From the NCBI GenBank assembly GCA_035310985.1, contig DATGDH010000082.1, forward strand, positions 17,276-81,275: DNA of 64,000 nt, given 5' to 3'. Made by a program: the position numbers and the translations under genes. The notes under the pieces are model-generated. The model did not search any database. It saw nothing but the letters and a program-made list of their open reading frames with translations, and was not told where the DNA came from. This stretch comes from DAHVFK01 sp035310985 (GTDB taxonomy: Bacteria > Pseudomonadota > Gammaproteobacteria > Burkholderiales > SG8-39). Positions 1 to 10,013 of the stretch are shown piece by piece (positions within the stretch are counted from its first letter, which is position 1; each line of letters starts with the position of its first letter).

Positions 1-77
1 CGCCGCCGGGAGGCCTTGTCACGGGTCATGAGAAACTTGCGAGCGAGTGTATGCCCATTCGTTGTAGCCTTGAGCGC

Positions 78-590
78 ATGAGACTTTGCATCGTATCGGA
101 CAGCCACGACCGCGCCGACGCGCTGGCGCAGGCGGTGCGCGAGGCGAAGGCCGCGGGCGCGCAGGCGGTCATCCACTGCGGCGACCTGATCGGCGCGCAG
201 ACGGTCAAGCCGGCGCTCGCCCTCGGCCTGCCCGTACATTTGATCCACGGCAACAATATCGGCGATTTCCAGGCGCTGCACTTCCAGATGGGAAAGAGCG
301 GCGGGCTGCTCACCTACCACGGCGCGGACGCCCGCCTCGAGCTCGGCTCCCGGCGGATCTTCGTGGTGCACTACCCGGAATACGGCCATGCCATGGCCTG
401 CACCGGGGACTGGGACCTCGTGTGCTGCGGCCACTCGCACGTCGCGGGGGTCGAGCAGGTGGCCAACGTGAAGGGCGGCCGGACCTGGCTCGTCAATCCC
501 GGCACGGTGGCGGGGCTCGCGGCTCCGGCGACCTGGGCGCTCGGCGATCTCGCGGCGATGCGCTTCGAAATATTCTCTATGGCGGCATAG
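78..590 (+). CDS. YfcE/MJ0936-like metallophosphoesterase
   Basis: This 170-aa cytosolic protein belongs to the small calcineurin-like phosphoesterases (YfcE/MJ0936 type), which hydrolyse phosphodiesters with two metal ions. The metal-site motifs are visible in order: SDSHD near residue 7, HCGD near residue 35, HGNN near residue 57 and GHSH near residue 120. The third motif reads GNN rather than the more usual GNxD. An upstream in-frame ATG at 51 exists, but the family normally begins a few residues before the DxH motif, so the ATG at 78 is preferred. It lies 66 bp upstream of aprM on the same strand. Nothing in it points to sulfur metabolism, and its substrate cannot be told from sequence. 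Confidence 0.85.
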   Translation: MRLCIVSDSHDRADALAQAVREAKAAGAQAVIHCGDLIGAQTVKPALALGLPVHLIHGNNIGDFQALHFQMGKSGGLLTYHGADARLELGSRRIFVVHYPEYGHAMACTGDWDLVCCGHSHVAGVEQVANVKGGRTWLVNPGTVAGLAAPATWALGDLAAMRFEIFSMAA

Positions 591-656
591 CTCTTTTTAT
601 TCATCCCGCCATTCTGCCGGCGCCTACAATGGCGGCCTCCAGGGAGGGCCTATTCC

Positions 657-1469
657 GTGCTAACCAGCAATCCGTTCGCCGGGCTCGCGTCGTCCATATC
701 GCCCGCGGTCATGCAGTGCTACGTCGTCCTGATGGTCGTTCTGGTGGTGGTTGGGACGCTTGCCGACGTCGTGCACAAGGGAAGCGCCAAGTACTTTTTC
801 CAGAGCTGGCGCAAGTCTAAGAAGAAGGGGGTCAAGCAGGTCGGCGGCGGCGAGCTGCTGTCGATCGCCGTGCAGACCGCGGTCGTCGACGTTGCGGCCT
901 CCGGCGAGTTCTGCAACCCGCGCCGGCGGATTTCGCACCTGCTCGGGATGTACGGCTTCGTGCTCTACGTCATCTCCACCGCCGTGATGGTGTTCGACGC
1001 CTCGGCGGGCGCGATCTGGCCGCAGCTCTGGTGGCTGGGCGGGCTGATGGTGTGCGTCGGCGGCTACTGGTTCTGGTTCTTCATCCGCGTCGACGTCGCC
1101 GCCGAGGGACAGTCGCCGTTCCGCTTCATGAAGGCGGACCTGTTCGTCGTCTCGCTCGTGGGCAGCGTCACGCTCGGCCTGATCTGGGCGGCGGCCGGCG
1201 CCGGAGCGGGCGTGCTCTTCGGCCTGTACATCCTCGCGACGACCGTGCTGTTCGCATCGGTGTTCTGGTCGAAGTTCGCCCACATGTTCTACAAGCCCGC
1301 GGCCGCGTTCGAGAAGAGAGTAACCAAGGCCAACGGCACAGCCGAGAACCTGCCGACGCAGACCCGCGACGACCCCGAACAACAGCAAAGACATTCCATG
1401 GAATTGTTGCGAAACGCTCCGATGGACATGGGACTTGGCATCAAGCGCGAAGCGCCCCGCCACTACTAG
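657..1469 (+). CDS. aprM: Adenylylsulfate reductase membrane anchor AprM
   Basis: This 270-aa integral membrane protein has about five hydrophobic segments (roughly residues 16-38, 93-113, 120-143, 160-180 and 184-206) and a polar C-terminal tail. Its placement directly before aprB and aprA, its size and its helix pattern match AprM. That protein is thought to pass electrons from APS reductase to the quinone pool in sulfur oxidisers lacking the QmoABC complex. The start is a GTG preceded by AGGGAGGG at 641-648. A TACAAT hexamer at 625-630 could be a -10 element, but I see no convincing -35. The gene begins a run aprM-aprB-aprA with gaps of 9 and 1 bp. Identification rests on context and topology more than on motifs. 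Confidence 0.85.
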   Translation: MLTSNPFAGLASSISPAVMQCYVVLMVVLVVVGTLADVVHKGSAKYFFQSWRKSKKKGVKQVGGGELLSIAVQTAVVDVAASGEFCNPRRRISHLLGMYGFVLYVISTAVMVFDASAGAIWPQLWWLGGLMVCVGGYWFWFFIRVDVAAEGQSPFRFMKADLFVVSLVGSVTLGLIWAAAGAGAGVLFGLYILATTVLFASVFWSKFAHMFYKPAAAFEKRVTKANGTAENLPTQTRDDPEQQQRHSMELLRNAPMDMGLGIKREAPRHY

Positions 1470-1478
1470 GAAAACGGT

Positions 1479-1958
1479 ATGCCTACCTTCGTATACATGA
1501 CGAGGTGCGACGGCTGCGGACACTGCGTCGACATCTGTCCCTCGGACATCATGCACATCGATAAGACCTATCGCCGTGCCTACAACATCGAGCCGAACAT
1601 GTGCTGGGAGTGCTACTCCTGCGTCAAGGCTTGCCCGATGCATGCGATCGATGTGCGCGGATACGCCGACTTTGCCCCGCTGGGCCACAGCGTCCGCGTC
1701 CACCGCGACGAACAGAAAGGCACGATCGCCTGGAGGATCAAGTTCCGCAACGGTACGGAAAAGAACTTCCTGTCGCCCATCACCACCAAGCCCTGGGGCA
1801 CGGCGATCCCGCAGCTCAAGAATGTTCCCGGACCGAGCAAGGAAATGCGCGATGGTCCGCTGTTGTACAACGAGCCGAAATGGATCCGCATGGATGACGG
1901 CGGCTTGCATACGCTTCAGTCCGCCGGACTCAAATTGAAGAAGGGCGTGTACTACTAA
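1479..1958 (+). CDS. aprB: Adenylylsulfate reductase beta subunit AprB
   Basis: This 159-aa iron-sulfur subunit of dissimilatory APS reductase carries two [4Fe-4S] clusters that relay electrons between AprA FAD and the membrane anchor. Eight cysteines sit in two ferredoxin-type sets, C10-x2-C13-x2-C16-x3-C20P and C42-x2-C45-x2-C48-x3-C52P, which is the AprB pattern. The rest of the chain is the beta-sheet domain and C-terminal tail that clamps AprA, and the length is normal for the family. AGGAAAACGGT precedes the ATG, and aprA starts one base after the stop, which points to co-translation. In this organism the enzyme is expected to run in the oxidative direction, sulfite plus AMP to APS. Confidence 0.97.
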   Translation: MPTFVYMTRCDGCGHCVDICPSDIMHIDKTYRRAYNIEPNMCWECYSCVKACPMHAIDVRGYADFAPLGHSVRVHRDEQKGTIAWRIKFRNGTEKNFLSPITTKPWGTAIPQLKNVPGPSKEMRDGPLLYNEPKWIRMDDGGLHTLQSAGLKLKKGVYY

Positions 1959-1959
1959 T

Positions 1960-3828
1960 ATGGCTTACAAAACGATCATCGAAGACGGCATCGACATTCT
2001 GGTCGTCGGTGCGGGTCTTGGCGGCACGGGTGCCGCCTGGGAGGCGAGATTCTGGGGTCAGAACAAGAAGATCGTCATTGCCGAGAAGGCCAATATGGAT
2101 CGCTCCGGTGCGGTCGCCCAGGGTCTGTACGCCATCAACTGCTACATGGGCACCCGCTGGGGCGAAAACAAGCCGGAGGACCATGTCCGCTACGCTCGCA
2201 TCGACCTGATGGGGCTGGTGCGGGAAGACCTGCTGTTCGACATGGCGCGTCACGTCGATTCCACGGTGCACCAGTTCGAAGAGTGGGGCCTGCCCATCAT
2301 GAAGGACCCGAAAACCGGGCGCTATCTGCGTGAAGGGCGATGGCAGATCATGATTCACGGCGAGTCCTACAAGCCCATCGTGTCCGAGGCCGCCAAGAAA
2401 TCGGCGGACAAGGTCTTCAACCGCATCTGCGTCACCCACCTGCTGATGGACGACAGCAAGGAGAACCGGGTTGCCGGTGCCGTCGGCTTCAACGTCCGCA
2501 CAGGCGACTACCACGTCTTCAAGTCCAAGACCGTGATCTGCGGCGCGGGCGGCGCCTCCAACATCTTCAAGCCGCGCTCGGTGGGCGAAGGTTCCGGCCG
2601 CACCTGGTATGCGCCCTGGTCGTCCGCGTCCGCGTACGGGCTAATGATCGACGCCGGCGCCAAGATGACGCAGATGGAAAACCGCATCGTGCTGGCGCGC
2701 TTCAAGGACGGATACGGTCCGGTCGGCGCCTACTTCCTGCACCTGAAGACCTATACGCAGAACGGCCTGGGCGAAGAGTTCGAGTCCAAATGGTGGCCCG
2801 AGCTGCAGAAGATGGTCGGCAAGGAATATCTCGATCCGGAATCTTTTCACCTGACCCATCGGCCGATCCCGACCTGCCTGCGCAACCATGCCTTGATCAG
2901 CGAGGTCAATGCCGGCCGCGGCCCAATTCACATGGTGACCATGCGCGCCTTCCAGGATCCTCATCTGGAAGAGGTCGGCTGGGAAAACTTCCTCGGCATG
3001 ACCGTCGGTCAGGCGGTCGTGTGGGCCGCCACCGACGTGGATCCCAAGAACGAGAATCCCGAGCTGACCACCTCCGAGCCCTACGTCATGGGCTCCCACG
3101 CGACCGGGTCGGGCGCCTGGTGCTCGGGTCCCGAGGACGTTTCTCCTCCCGAGTATTTCTGGGGCTACAACCGCATGACGACGGTCGAAGGCCTGTTCGG
3201 TGCCGGCGACGCGGTCGGCGGCACGCCGCACGCTTTCTCATCCGGCTCGTTCACCGAAGGTCGTCTCGCCGCGAAGGCCGCCTGCAAATATATCGACGAT
3301 GGGAAGGCCGAAGGCATCGTCGTGTCCGACGAGCAGATCGAGCGCCGCAAGAAAGAGATCTACAAGCCTCTCGAGCATTTCAGGGTCTACCGCAATGCGA
3401 TCGTGGCGGGCAGCGTCAACCCGCACTACATCAATCCCAAGCAGGGCCTGGACCGTCTGCAGAAGCTGATGGACGAATATTGCGGCGGCGTGACCGTCAA
3501 CTACATGACCAACGAGAAGCTCCTGAATATCGGTCTCAAGAAGCTCAAGATCATGGAGGAAGACCTCGAGAGCCTCGCGGCAGAAGATGTTCACGAGTTG
3601 CTGCGTGCGTGGGAATTGAAGCACCGTCATCGCGCTGCGGAGTGCGTCACGCAGCACACGCTGTTCCGCAAGGAAACCCGTTGGCCGGGTTACTACTACC
3701 GGGGCGACGCCATGAAGGTGGACGACGAAAACTGGCACGTGCTGACTGTTTCGCGTCGCGACCCGAAGACGGGCGAATACACCATGGAGAAGGCGCCCTG
3801 CTATCACCTCGTTGGCGAAAACGAGTAG
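1960..3828 (+). CDS. aprA: Adenylylsulfate reductase alpha subunit AprA
   Basis: This 622-aa catalytic flavoprotein of APS reductase is a cytoplasmic member of the fumarate-reductase/aspartate-oxidase fold. The N-terminal FAD-binding dinucleotide fold shows the motif VGAGLGGTGAAWEA near residues 16-29. The second FAD segment around residue 400 contains GLFGAGDAVGGTPHAFSSG. Length and sequence are typical of AprA over the whole chain, with no frameshift or missing domain. In sulfur oxidisers it oxidises sulfite with AMP to adenosine-5-phosphosulfate, which Sat (15238-16455 here) then converts to sulfate and ATP. It is co-transcribed with aprB and aprM. A 57-bp gap follows before the next gene of the same run. 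Confidence 0.98.
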   Translation: MAYKTIIEDGIDILVVGAGLGGTGAAWEARFWGQNKKIVIAEKANMDRSGAVAQGLYAINCYMGTRWGENKPEDHVRYARIDLMGLVREDLLFDMARHVDSTVHQFEEWGLPIMKDPKTGRYLREGRWQIMIHGESYKPIVSEAAKKSADKVFNRICVTHLLMDDSKENRVAGAVGFNVRTGDYHVFKSKTVICGAGGASNIFKPRSVGEGSGRTWYAPWSSASAYGLMIDAGAKMTQMENRIVLARFKDGYGPVGAYFLHLKTYTQNGLGEEFESKWWPELQKMVGKEYLDPESFHLTHRPIPTCLRNHALISEVNAGRGPIHMVTMRAFQDPHLEEVGWENFLGMTVGQAVVWAATDVDPKNENPELTTSEPYVMGSHATGSGAWCSGPEDVSPPEYFWGYNRMTTVEGLFGAGDAVGGTPHAFSSGSFTEGRLAAKAACKYIDDGKAEGIVVSDEQIERRKKEIYKPLEHFRVYRNAIVAGSVNPHYINPKQGLDRLQKLMDEYCGGVTVNYMTNEKLLNIGLKKLKIMEEDLESLAAEDVHELLRAWELKHRHRAAECVTQHTLFRKETRWPGYYYRGDAMKVDDENWHVLTVSRRDPKTGEYTMEKAPCYHLVGENE

Positions 3829-3885
3829 GAATCTCCCCGGGCAGAAGCGCGCGTTGACCGTCCGCCCGGCGCAGAAGAGGCCAGC

Positions 3886-4293
3886 ATGTCGCGTGTTGCG
3901 ATCCCCATGAAGCCGGTCTCTGCCGCTCGCGGAGAGTCGCGCGTGAACATCATTGAAAAGACCGACGAGGAGATTCTCGCCATCGCCAATCCCCTGTGGC
4001 GCGACCTCGTCAAGTATTCGAACGAAGGCAAGTACGGGGAGTTCGTAAGGAACTTTTCCAATTCCCTGGCCCTTGCCATGAACCAGGTTGTGGCCGGCCA
4101 CCAGTTCGCGAACAGCGAACTGGCGAGAAGTCTGTCCGAAGACGTCGACTTCCTCGGCATCATCCGCCGGGGCGAGCATGTGACGGTTCTTTACCGGCAG
4201 CGCAGCACCAAGAAGCAAGGTGAGTGGCTTGGCAGACTCGTCCTCGGCTATGAAAATGGACAGGTCAGGATCTTTGGGGCATCCATCTTTTGA
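3886..4293 (+). CDS. Unrecognised 135-aa protein of the apr operon
   Basis: I do not recognise a family. The protein is soluble, 135 aa, with no signal peptide, membrane segment or cysteine motif. It has an acidic and hydrophobic first half (IIEKTDEEILAIANPLW) and a beta-rich C-terminal half. That half contains VTVLYRQRSTKKQGEWLGRL and ends in VRIFGASIF. The overall look is compatible with a small alpha+beta (SnoaL/NTF2-like) fold, but this is only an impression. AGAGG precedes the ATG at 3886. An in-frame GTG at 3943, with GGAGAG six bases upstream, would give a 116-aa product and may be the true start. It follows aprA by 57 bp and its stop lies 20 bp before the SlyD-like gene, so a role in APS reductase maturation or sulfite handling is plausible but unproven. 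Confidence 0.75.
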   Translation: MSRVAIPMKPVSAARGESRVNIIEKTDEEILAIANPLWRDLVKYSNEGKYGEFVRNFSNSLALAMNQVVAGHQFANSELARSLSEDVDFLGIIRRGEHVTVLYRQRSTKKQGEWLGRLVLGYENGQVRIFGASIF

Positions 4294-4313
4294 GCTATTC
4301 GTTCGGATCCGGC

Positions 4314-4826
4314 ATGAGTGAAACCATCCGAGACGGCAAGTTTGTCGAGCTCACCTACAAGGTGACCGACAGGAAGACGGGGCATGTCCTCACCCGAGTC
4401 GAATTCCCGCTGGGCTACGTTCACGGGCACAATGAAATTCTGGCCCCTTCCGTCCACAAGGAGCTGGAGGGCAAGAGCGCTGGCGACGTCATCGAGGTGC
4501 CGATCGATGGCAATCAGATCTTCGGCCCCAGAGACGAGTCGCTGGTGTTTACCGATCATATCGAGAACGTTCCCGAGGAGTATCGGCAAATCGGCACCTC
4601 CATCCTCATGGAGAACGACAAGGGGCAGACCCGCAGCTTTCTCGTGACGCGGATCGACGACGAGACGCTGACCGTCGATGGCAACAATCCGCTTTGCGGC
4701 CGAGAGGTCGTCTTCACGCTCGAGATACTGACAGTGCGCGACGCGACCGATGAAGAGACAAGAGTGGGCGGAGCGATCGTTGCGGGCGCGGATATCGACC
4801 CGTCGCTCATGAGACCTGTTTCCTGA
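4314..4826 (+). CDS. SlyD-like FKBP-type peptidyl-prolyl isomerase
   Basis: This 170-aa cytosolic FKBP/SlyD-like protein is a prolyl isomerase and chaperone. The FKBP half begins with FVELTYKVTD and contains the family segment HGHNEILAPSVHKELEGKSAGD near residues 39-60. An inserted flap-like segment follows (about residues 80-140) before the last strand, EVVFTLEILTVRDAT. Unlike Escherichia coli SlyD there is no His/Cys-rich metal-binding tail. The ATG at 4314 is used because the upstream in-frame TTG at 4290 overlaps the previous stop. The position within the apr run suggests a dedicated folding or cofactor-insertion chaperone for APS reductase. That role is inferred from context only. Confidence 0.85.
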   Translation: MSETIRDGKFVELTYKVTDRKTGHVLTRVEFPLGYVHGHNEILAPSVHKELEGKSAGDVIEVPIDGNQIFGPRDESLVFTDHIENVPEEYRQIGTSILMENDKGQTRSFLVTRIDDETLTVDGNNPLCGREVVFTLEILTVRDATDEETRVGGAIVAGADIDPSLMRPVS

Positions 4827-4849
4827 CTTCACGCAAAAAGAGGTGACCT

Positions 4850-5014
4850 ATGAGCGAGGAGAAGAAACCCACTACCACCAAGGTTCCTGACGGCCACACG
4901 CCTTTCTATACGACGCGTCAGAAGGCGCCGACCGAGAAGGGGTTTGTCGGTTACGAAACCATCTGGAAACCGTTCCAGAAGGAAGTCGAATACAAGACGC
5001 CGAAGAAGCCGTAG
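4850..5014 (+). CDS. 54-aa basic protein closing the apr operon
   Basis: This short reading frame encodes 54 aa. It has an excellent ribosome-binding site (AGAGGTGA at 4839-4846, just ahead of the ATG) and lies 23 bp after the SlyD-like gene on the same strand. The protein is lysine-rich, has no cysteines or hydrophobic stretch, and contains an aromatic-rich centre (TPFYTTRQK, then GFVGYETIWKPFQKE) before a KTPKKP end. I know no family for it. The strong Shine-Dalgarno sequence, the operon position and the non-random composition argue that it is real. It could be a small accessory subunit or stabiliser of AprBA. It ends 30 bp before the convergent cbbO-like gene. Confidence 0.65.
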   Translation: MSEEKKPTTTKVPDGHTPFYTTRQKAPTEKGFVGYETIWKPFQKEVEYKTPKKP

Positions 5015-5044
5015 GCGTTCCGAAGCGGCGAGTGGACGAGTGAA

Positions 5045-7058
5045 TCAGGCGGTCAGGCGCCTGTAGAGGTCGGCGAGCTTGAATGGCAGCCGGGCGACGT
5101 CCGACACCACGGTGTAGTTCACCGCGCCGTACATGCGCGGCAGGTACTCGCCCGCCTCGCGGTCGATGGTGATGCAGAACGGGTGGATGCCCGCGCGCTT
5201 CGCCTCGATCAGCGCCTGGCGCGTGTCCTCGATGCCGTACTCGCCGCGGTAGCCGTCGGAGAAGTCGTCCGGCTTGCCGTCCGAGAGCGTCACCAGCAGG
5301 CGCGTGCGCGCCTGTACGCCGGCGAGGATGCCGGTGAGGTGCCGGATCGCGGGACCCATGCGCGTGTAGTCGAGCGGCTGGATGCCGGCGATCCGCTCGC
5401 GCACCCGCGCGTCGTAGGGCTCGTCGAAGCGCTTCACGCGGTACACCTCGCAGCGCTTGTGCGTGATGCCCGAGAAGCCGTAGACCGCGTAGCGGTCGCC
5501 GAGCACCTCGAGCGCCTCGCACAGCAGCACCAGCGCCTCGCGCTCGCAGTCGTTGATCCAGCCCTTGGTCGAGCCGGACATGTCGACCGTGAACAGCACC
5601 GCCATGTCGCGCTCGTGGCGCGCGCGGCGCACGAAGGTGCGCCCGGAGAGCTCGCCGCCGGCGGCGAGCTCGGCGCGCGCGCGCACCAGGGCGTCGAGGT
5701 CGATGTCGTCGCCGTAGGGCTCGCCGCGCAGGCGCTTGTCCTCGCCGCGCAGCGCCTCGAACGAGCGCCTGAGCGCGCGCAGCTGCGCGCGGTAGCGCTC
5801 GAGCGTGCGCTGCGCGAACGAGGGGTCGCCCGGCTGCACGTCGCGCTCGCGCAGCACGCACCAGCGCCTGCGGTAGTGCTGGCGGCGAAAATCCCACTCG
5901 TCGTACAGGCGCGCGCCGTCGTCCGCGCCTTCTTCCGCCGGCTGCGCCTCGGCCGGCTCGCCGCCGCGCACCCGGTAGCCGCTATCGCCCGCCGGCCGGA
6001 GGTAGTCCCGCGGGATCTCGCCCAGGTCCTGCACGATCGACTCGACCAGGCTCGCCACGTCGGGCGCCGGCGCGAACGCTCCGCCCTCGAGCAGCCGCGT
6101 CGTATCGCGGTCGAATTCCCCGCCCTCGTCGCTCGGCAGGCTGGCGAGCGCGCGCTGCAGCGCGGCCTTCTCGCGCTCGATGCGCTCGGCGCGCACGCCG
6201 AGCGCGCGCTCGGGATCGATCAGGCCTACGAACGGCCAGCGCGGCGGCTCGGCCGAAGCGGGCAGGCGCGCGAGTTCGGCGAGACTGTCGCCGGCGAGCG
6301 CATCGGGCGCGGCTAGGCGCGCCGCGGCGGCGGCGAACTCGGCGCCCGGCGCCGGCTGCGCGAGCGCGAGGTAGTCGCGATACAGGCCCGGCAGCTCGCG
6401 CCCGAGCCGCGCCGCGAGGCGCAGCGTCTCGAGGAAGGCGAACCGCGCGCGCTCGCGCGCCTCGCGCGGGTAGGCGGCCGGCTCTAGATTGAAGGTGCCG
6501 AAGCGCGCCTCAGCCCACAGCAACGCGGCGGCGAGCTTGTAGACGCGGAAGTTGTCCTCGCACGCCTCGAACAGGCTCACGTGCGTCGGCAGGTAGAGGG
6601 TCGAGGTGTCGGTCCACGCCGCGTCGGACGCCTCCAGCCTGAGCCGCCTGCCCGAGAGCCCGGCGACGAACGGCCCGAGCACGCGCGCTGCGTCCTCGAA
6701 AGCGATGCCGCGACCGCGCTCTCTCGCACGCTCGGCGTAGGCGCCGAGGTCCTTCAGCTCCGCGCTCGCGCGGTACAGGCCCTCGCGGTCGTACACGTCC
6801 ATCGCCGCCAGCAGCCAGCGCTCGGCGCCGGCGGTGCCGAGCTCGCCCACCGCGCGCGGCGCGAGCGCGGCGAACTGGTAGGCGAGCTCGGGGCTCGACT
6901 TGGCGGTGACCGCGACCCAGCGCAGCGCGAAGTCCTGAAGCGCGCGCGGCGCGTCGGCGAGCGCCTGCGCGATCCCGGCGGCGCTGCGGCGCGAGGAGAG
7001 CACCGCGCCGACCAGCGCCTCGAGGCGTTCCTCGAGCTGCGCCGCCGAGAGCCGCGGC

Positions 7059-7084
<26 letters not shown>
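5045..7084 (-). CDS. CbbO/NorD-like von Willebrand factor A protein
   Basis: This 679-aa cytosolic protein has a long helical N-terminal region and a C-terminal VWA domain (about residues 490-675). The MIDAS motif is clear: FTVDMSGSTKGW (DxSxS) near residue 497 and TLSDGKPDD further on. CbbO/NorD proteins partner with CbbQ/NorQ AAA+ ATPases. The VWA domain docks on the substrate enzyme, RuBisCO for CbbO or nitric oxide reductase for NorD. Its start codon lies inside the end of the cbbQ-like gene (26-bp overlap), so the two are translationally coupled. No cbbL, cbbM or norB gene is in the window. The client could be a RuBisCO encoded elsewhere or another metalloenzyme. It runs convergently toward the apr operon with 30 bp between stops. 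Confidence 0.85.
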
Positions 7085-7874
<790 letters not shown>

Positions 7875-7962
7875 CTGACCTGATTCCTGAGCGGCTCGCA
7901 CATCTCGTTGCAGCGGAAATTTGACCCTACGAGTCTAACGCAGACGTCGCGCCGGCGTCCGG

Positions 7963-9972
7963 CTAGAGCTGCCTGGCGATGAAGTCCGAGAGGTATACGT
8001 TCCAGCCGAGCGGCTGCACCTCAGTGACCTCGCGCGAGCGCGCGAAGTCGGCCTCGAACAGGCGCTCGCGCAAGCGCGCGATCGCCGCCGGGTCCGAGGT
8101 GGCGAGGTCGAGCTCGCGATTGATGAACAGGCTCAGCTTGTCCATGTTGGCCGAGCCGAAGCACGCCCAGCCGTCGTAGATCGCCGCCTTGACGTGCGTC
8201 ATGCCCGGATAGGCGTACACGCGCACGCCGTTCCTCAGGAGCAGCTGGCTCGCAACGAGGTTCGCGCTGTTCATGAACCCCGAGTCGCTGCGGCTCGGCA
8301 GCACCACGCGCACGTCAACGCCGCGCTGCCGGGCGCGGATCAGCCCGGCGAGCATCTGGTCGTCAGACAGGTAGGGCTGCTCGACCCAGATCGTGCGGCG
8401 CGCGGCGTGCATCGCGGCGAGCTGGGCCTGGAAGATCTCGGGCTGGCCGGTGCGCGTGTAGAGCGGCCTCAGGTCGATCAGCGCGCCGGTCGGCTGCGGC
8501 GCGGCCTGCGCCTCGCGCCGCGGCCGGAACAGGAAGCCGACGTCGCCCGCGCTCGTGTGCGCCCAGCTGCGCTCGAATTCCGACGCGAGCGGCGCGACGA
8601 TCGGCCCGCGCAGCTCGGTCATCATGTCGTGCCACTCGTAGCGGTACTCGCGCCCGATGTTCATGCCGCCGACGAACGCCAGGTCGCGGTCGACGATGAG
8701 CGTCTTGACGTGATCGGAGGTGAGGAACGGGTTCGGCGAAGAGAGCACCTTCACGTTCGAGTCGGCGCGCAGGTAGTCGACGATCGACTCCGGCGGGCGG
8801 TAGCCGGCCGGCAGCGGCCGGGCCGGCGGCAGCTGGCCCGCGACCAGCGTGCCGAGCTGGTCGAGCAGCACGCGCACGTCCACCTCGCGCGAGCGCTTGC
8901 GCAGCAGGTCGGCGATCGACACCGCATACTCGTCGCGGTCGAAGATGTAGACGCGCAGCCACACCGACTCGCGCGCGCGCTGCACCGCGTCGACGAAGCG
9001 CGGGAAGTACTCGCCGCCGTCGATGAGGAACTCGAGCGTCCCCTTGTAGCGCTTGGAGGACACGAGCCCGTCGAGCTTCGTCTCCCAGGCGGCAAGATCC
9101 ATCTGGCTGCCGGTGGCGAGCGGCGGCGCCTGCGCCGCGCCGGGCGCCGCGCCCGCGCCCTTCGGCACCAGCGCCCATCCCGTGTGCAGCGTCTGCCACA
9201 GCAGGCGCAGGCTGCTGCTCACGGGGCTCTTCAGCGGCGCCAGCACGTGGCTTTCGAGCAGCACGGCTTCCGCGGTGCGCAGCGCGAAGCCGACCGGCGC
9301 GCCGGGCTCGGCAACCGTGGCATCGGCCGGGCGCACCACGTACACCGACAGCGCGCGCGCCGGATCGACGAACAGGTACGCGTCGCCCGCGCGTCCGCCG
9401 ACGTCGATGAGGGACGGCGCCGAGGTGCCGAGCGCCTCGTCCACCGCGCGGCTCGCGCCGCGCGCGAACTCCTCGTCGCTCACCGTGCGCTCGATCGTCA
9501 CGCGCGCGGGCTTCTCGCCGAAGGGCACGACGCGCAGCCGGCCGGAGTCGCGGAAGATCGCCACGTCGCGCCCCTGCACCGTGATGAGCGCAGCGCGGTC
9601 CTCCTCGCGCGGCGCGAGCTCCTCGAGCACGCGCGTCATGATGCGCTGCCAGAGCGCATTGTCGACCAGGCGCACTGCTGCCGCGGCGCGCAGCTCGCGC
9701 TCGAGCGCCTGCGGGCTCTCGCCGGCGACGTCGAGCAGCGCGACGAATTGCGCATTGCGTCCGGGGACGATCTCCTCGGTCGGCCACGACGCGCGCAGCG
9801 TGAGCGTGCGATCGTCGATGCGATAGCGCAGGAACAACGCGTCAGCGGTCGCGTACACGCCCTCGGGCGGTGCGCCGCGCGCAGCGGCCGCCTCGGTTTC
9901 AGGCGCGCGCCCCGGCGACGCGCAGGCGGCGAGCAGAACGACGAAGGCCGCAAGGAGGCTGCGCCGGATCAT
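7963..9972 (-). CDS. Phospholipase D / cardiolipin synthase-like lipoprotein
   Basis: This 669-aa protein starts with a lipoprotein signal sequence (MIRRSLLAAFVVLLAACAS), so it is predicted to be exported and lipidated at the cysteine near residue 17. Two phospholipase D HKD signatures are present in the C-terminal half, HVKTLIVDRDLAFVGGMN and HVKAAIYDGWACFGSANMD. Each has the His, Lys and Asp needed to form the active site. The N-terminal 260 residues are a separate, unrecognised region. Enzymes of this superfamily hydrolyse or transfer phosphatidyl groups, and cardiolipin synthase-type activity is possible. The ATG at 9972 is chosen because it opens the signal peptide. It lies 41 bp downstream of the LuxR-type regulator on the same strand, so the two may be co-transcribed. 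Confidence 0.88.
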   Translation of the reverse strand: MIRRSLLAAFVVLLAACASPGRAPETEAAAARGAPPEGVYATADALFLRYRIDDRTLTLRASWPTEEIVPGRNAQFVALLDVAGESPQALERELRAAAAVRLVDNALWQRIMTRVLEELAPREEDRAALITVQGRDVAIFRDSGRLRVVPFGEKPARVTIERTVSDEEFARGASRAVDEALGTSAPSLIDVGGRAGDAYLFVDPARALSVYVVRPADATVAEPGAPVGFALRTAEAVLLESHVLAPLKSPVSSSLRLLWQTLHTGWALVPKGAGAAPGAAQAPPLATGSQMDLAAWETKLDGLVSSKRYKGTLEFLIDGGEYFPRFVDAVQRARESVWLRVYIFDRDEYAVSIADLLRKRSREVDVRVLLDQLGTLVAGQLPPARPLPAGYRPPESIVDYLRADSNVKVLSSPNPFLTSDHVKTLIVDRDLAFVGGMNIGREYRYEWHDMMTELRGPIVAPLASEFERSWAHTSAGDVGFLFRPRREAQAAPQPTGALIDLRPLYTRTGQPEIFQAQLAAMHAARRTIWVEQPYLSDDQMLAGLIRARQRGVDVRVVLPSRSDSGFMNSANLVASQLLLRNGVRVYAYPGMTHVKAAIYDGWACFGSANMDKLSLFINRELDLATSDPAAIARLRERLFEADFARSREVTEVQPLGWNVYLSDFIARQL

Positions 9973-10013
9973 TGCGGCGCATGTTATACCTGTGCGGGCG
10001 CGCCGCGCCCGCT

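Noticed and set aside
660..1910. Long antisense reading frame of about 416 codons opposite aprM and aprB
   Set aside because: It is low in complexity and rich in Arg, His and Asp. It lies exactly opposite two confidently identified genes, and it arises from codon bias in high-GC DNA. Similar long frames opposite the VWA, PLD, patatin, sat and CHASE2 genes were rejected for the same reason.
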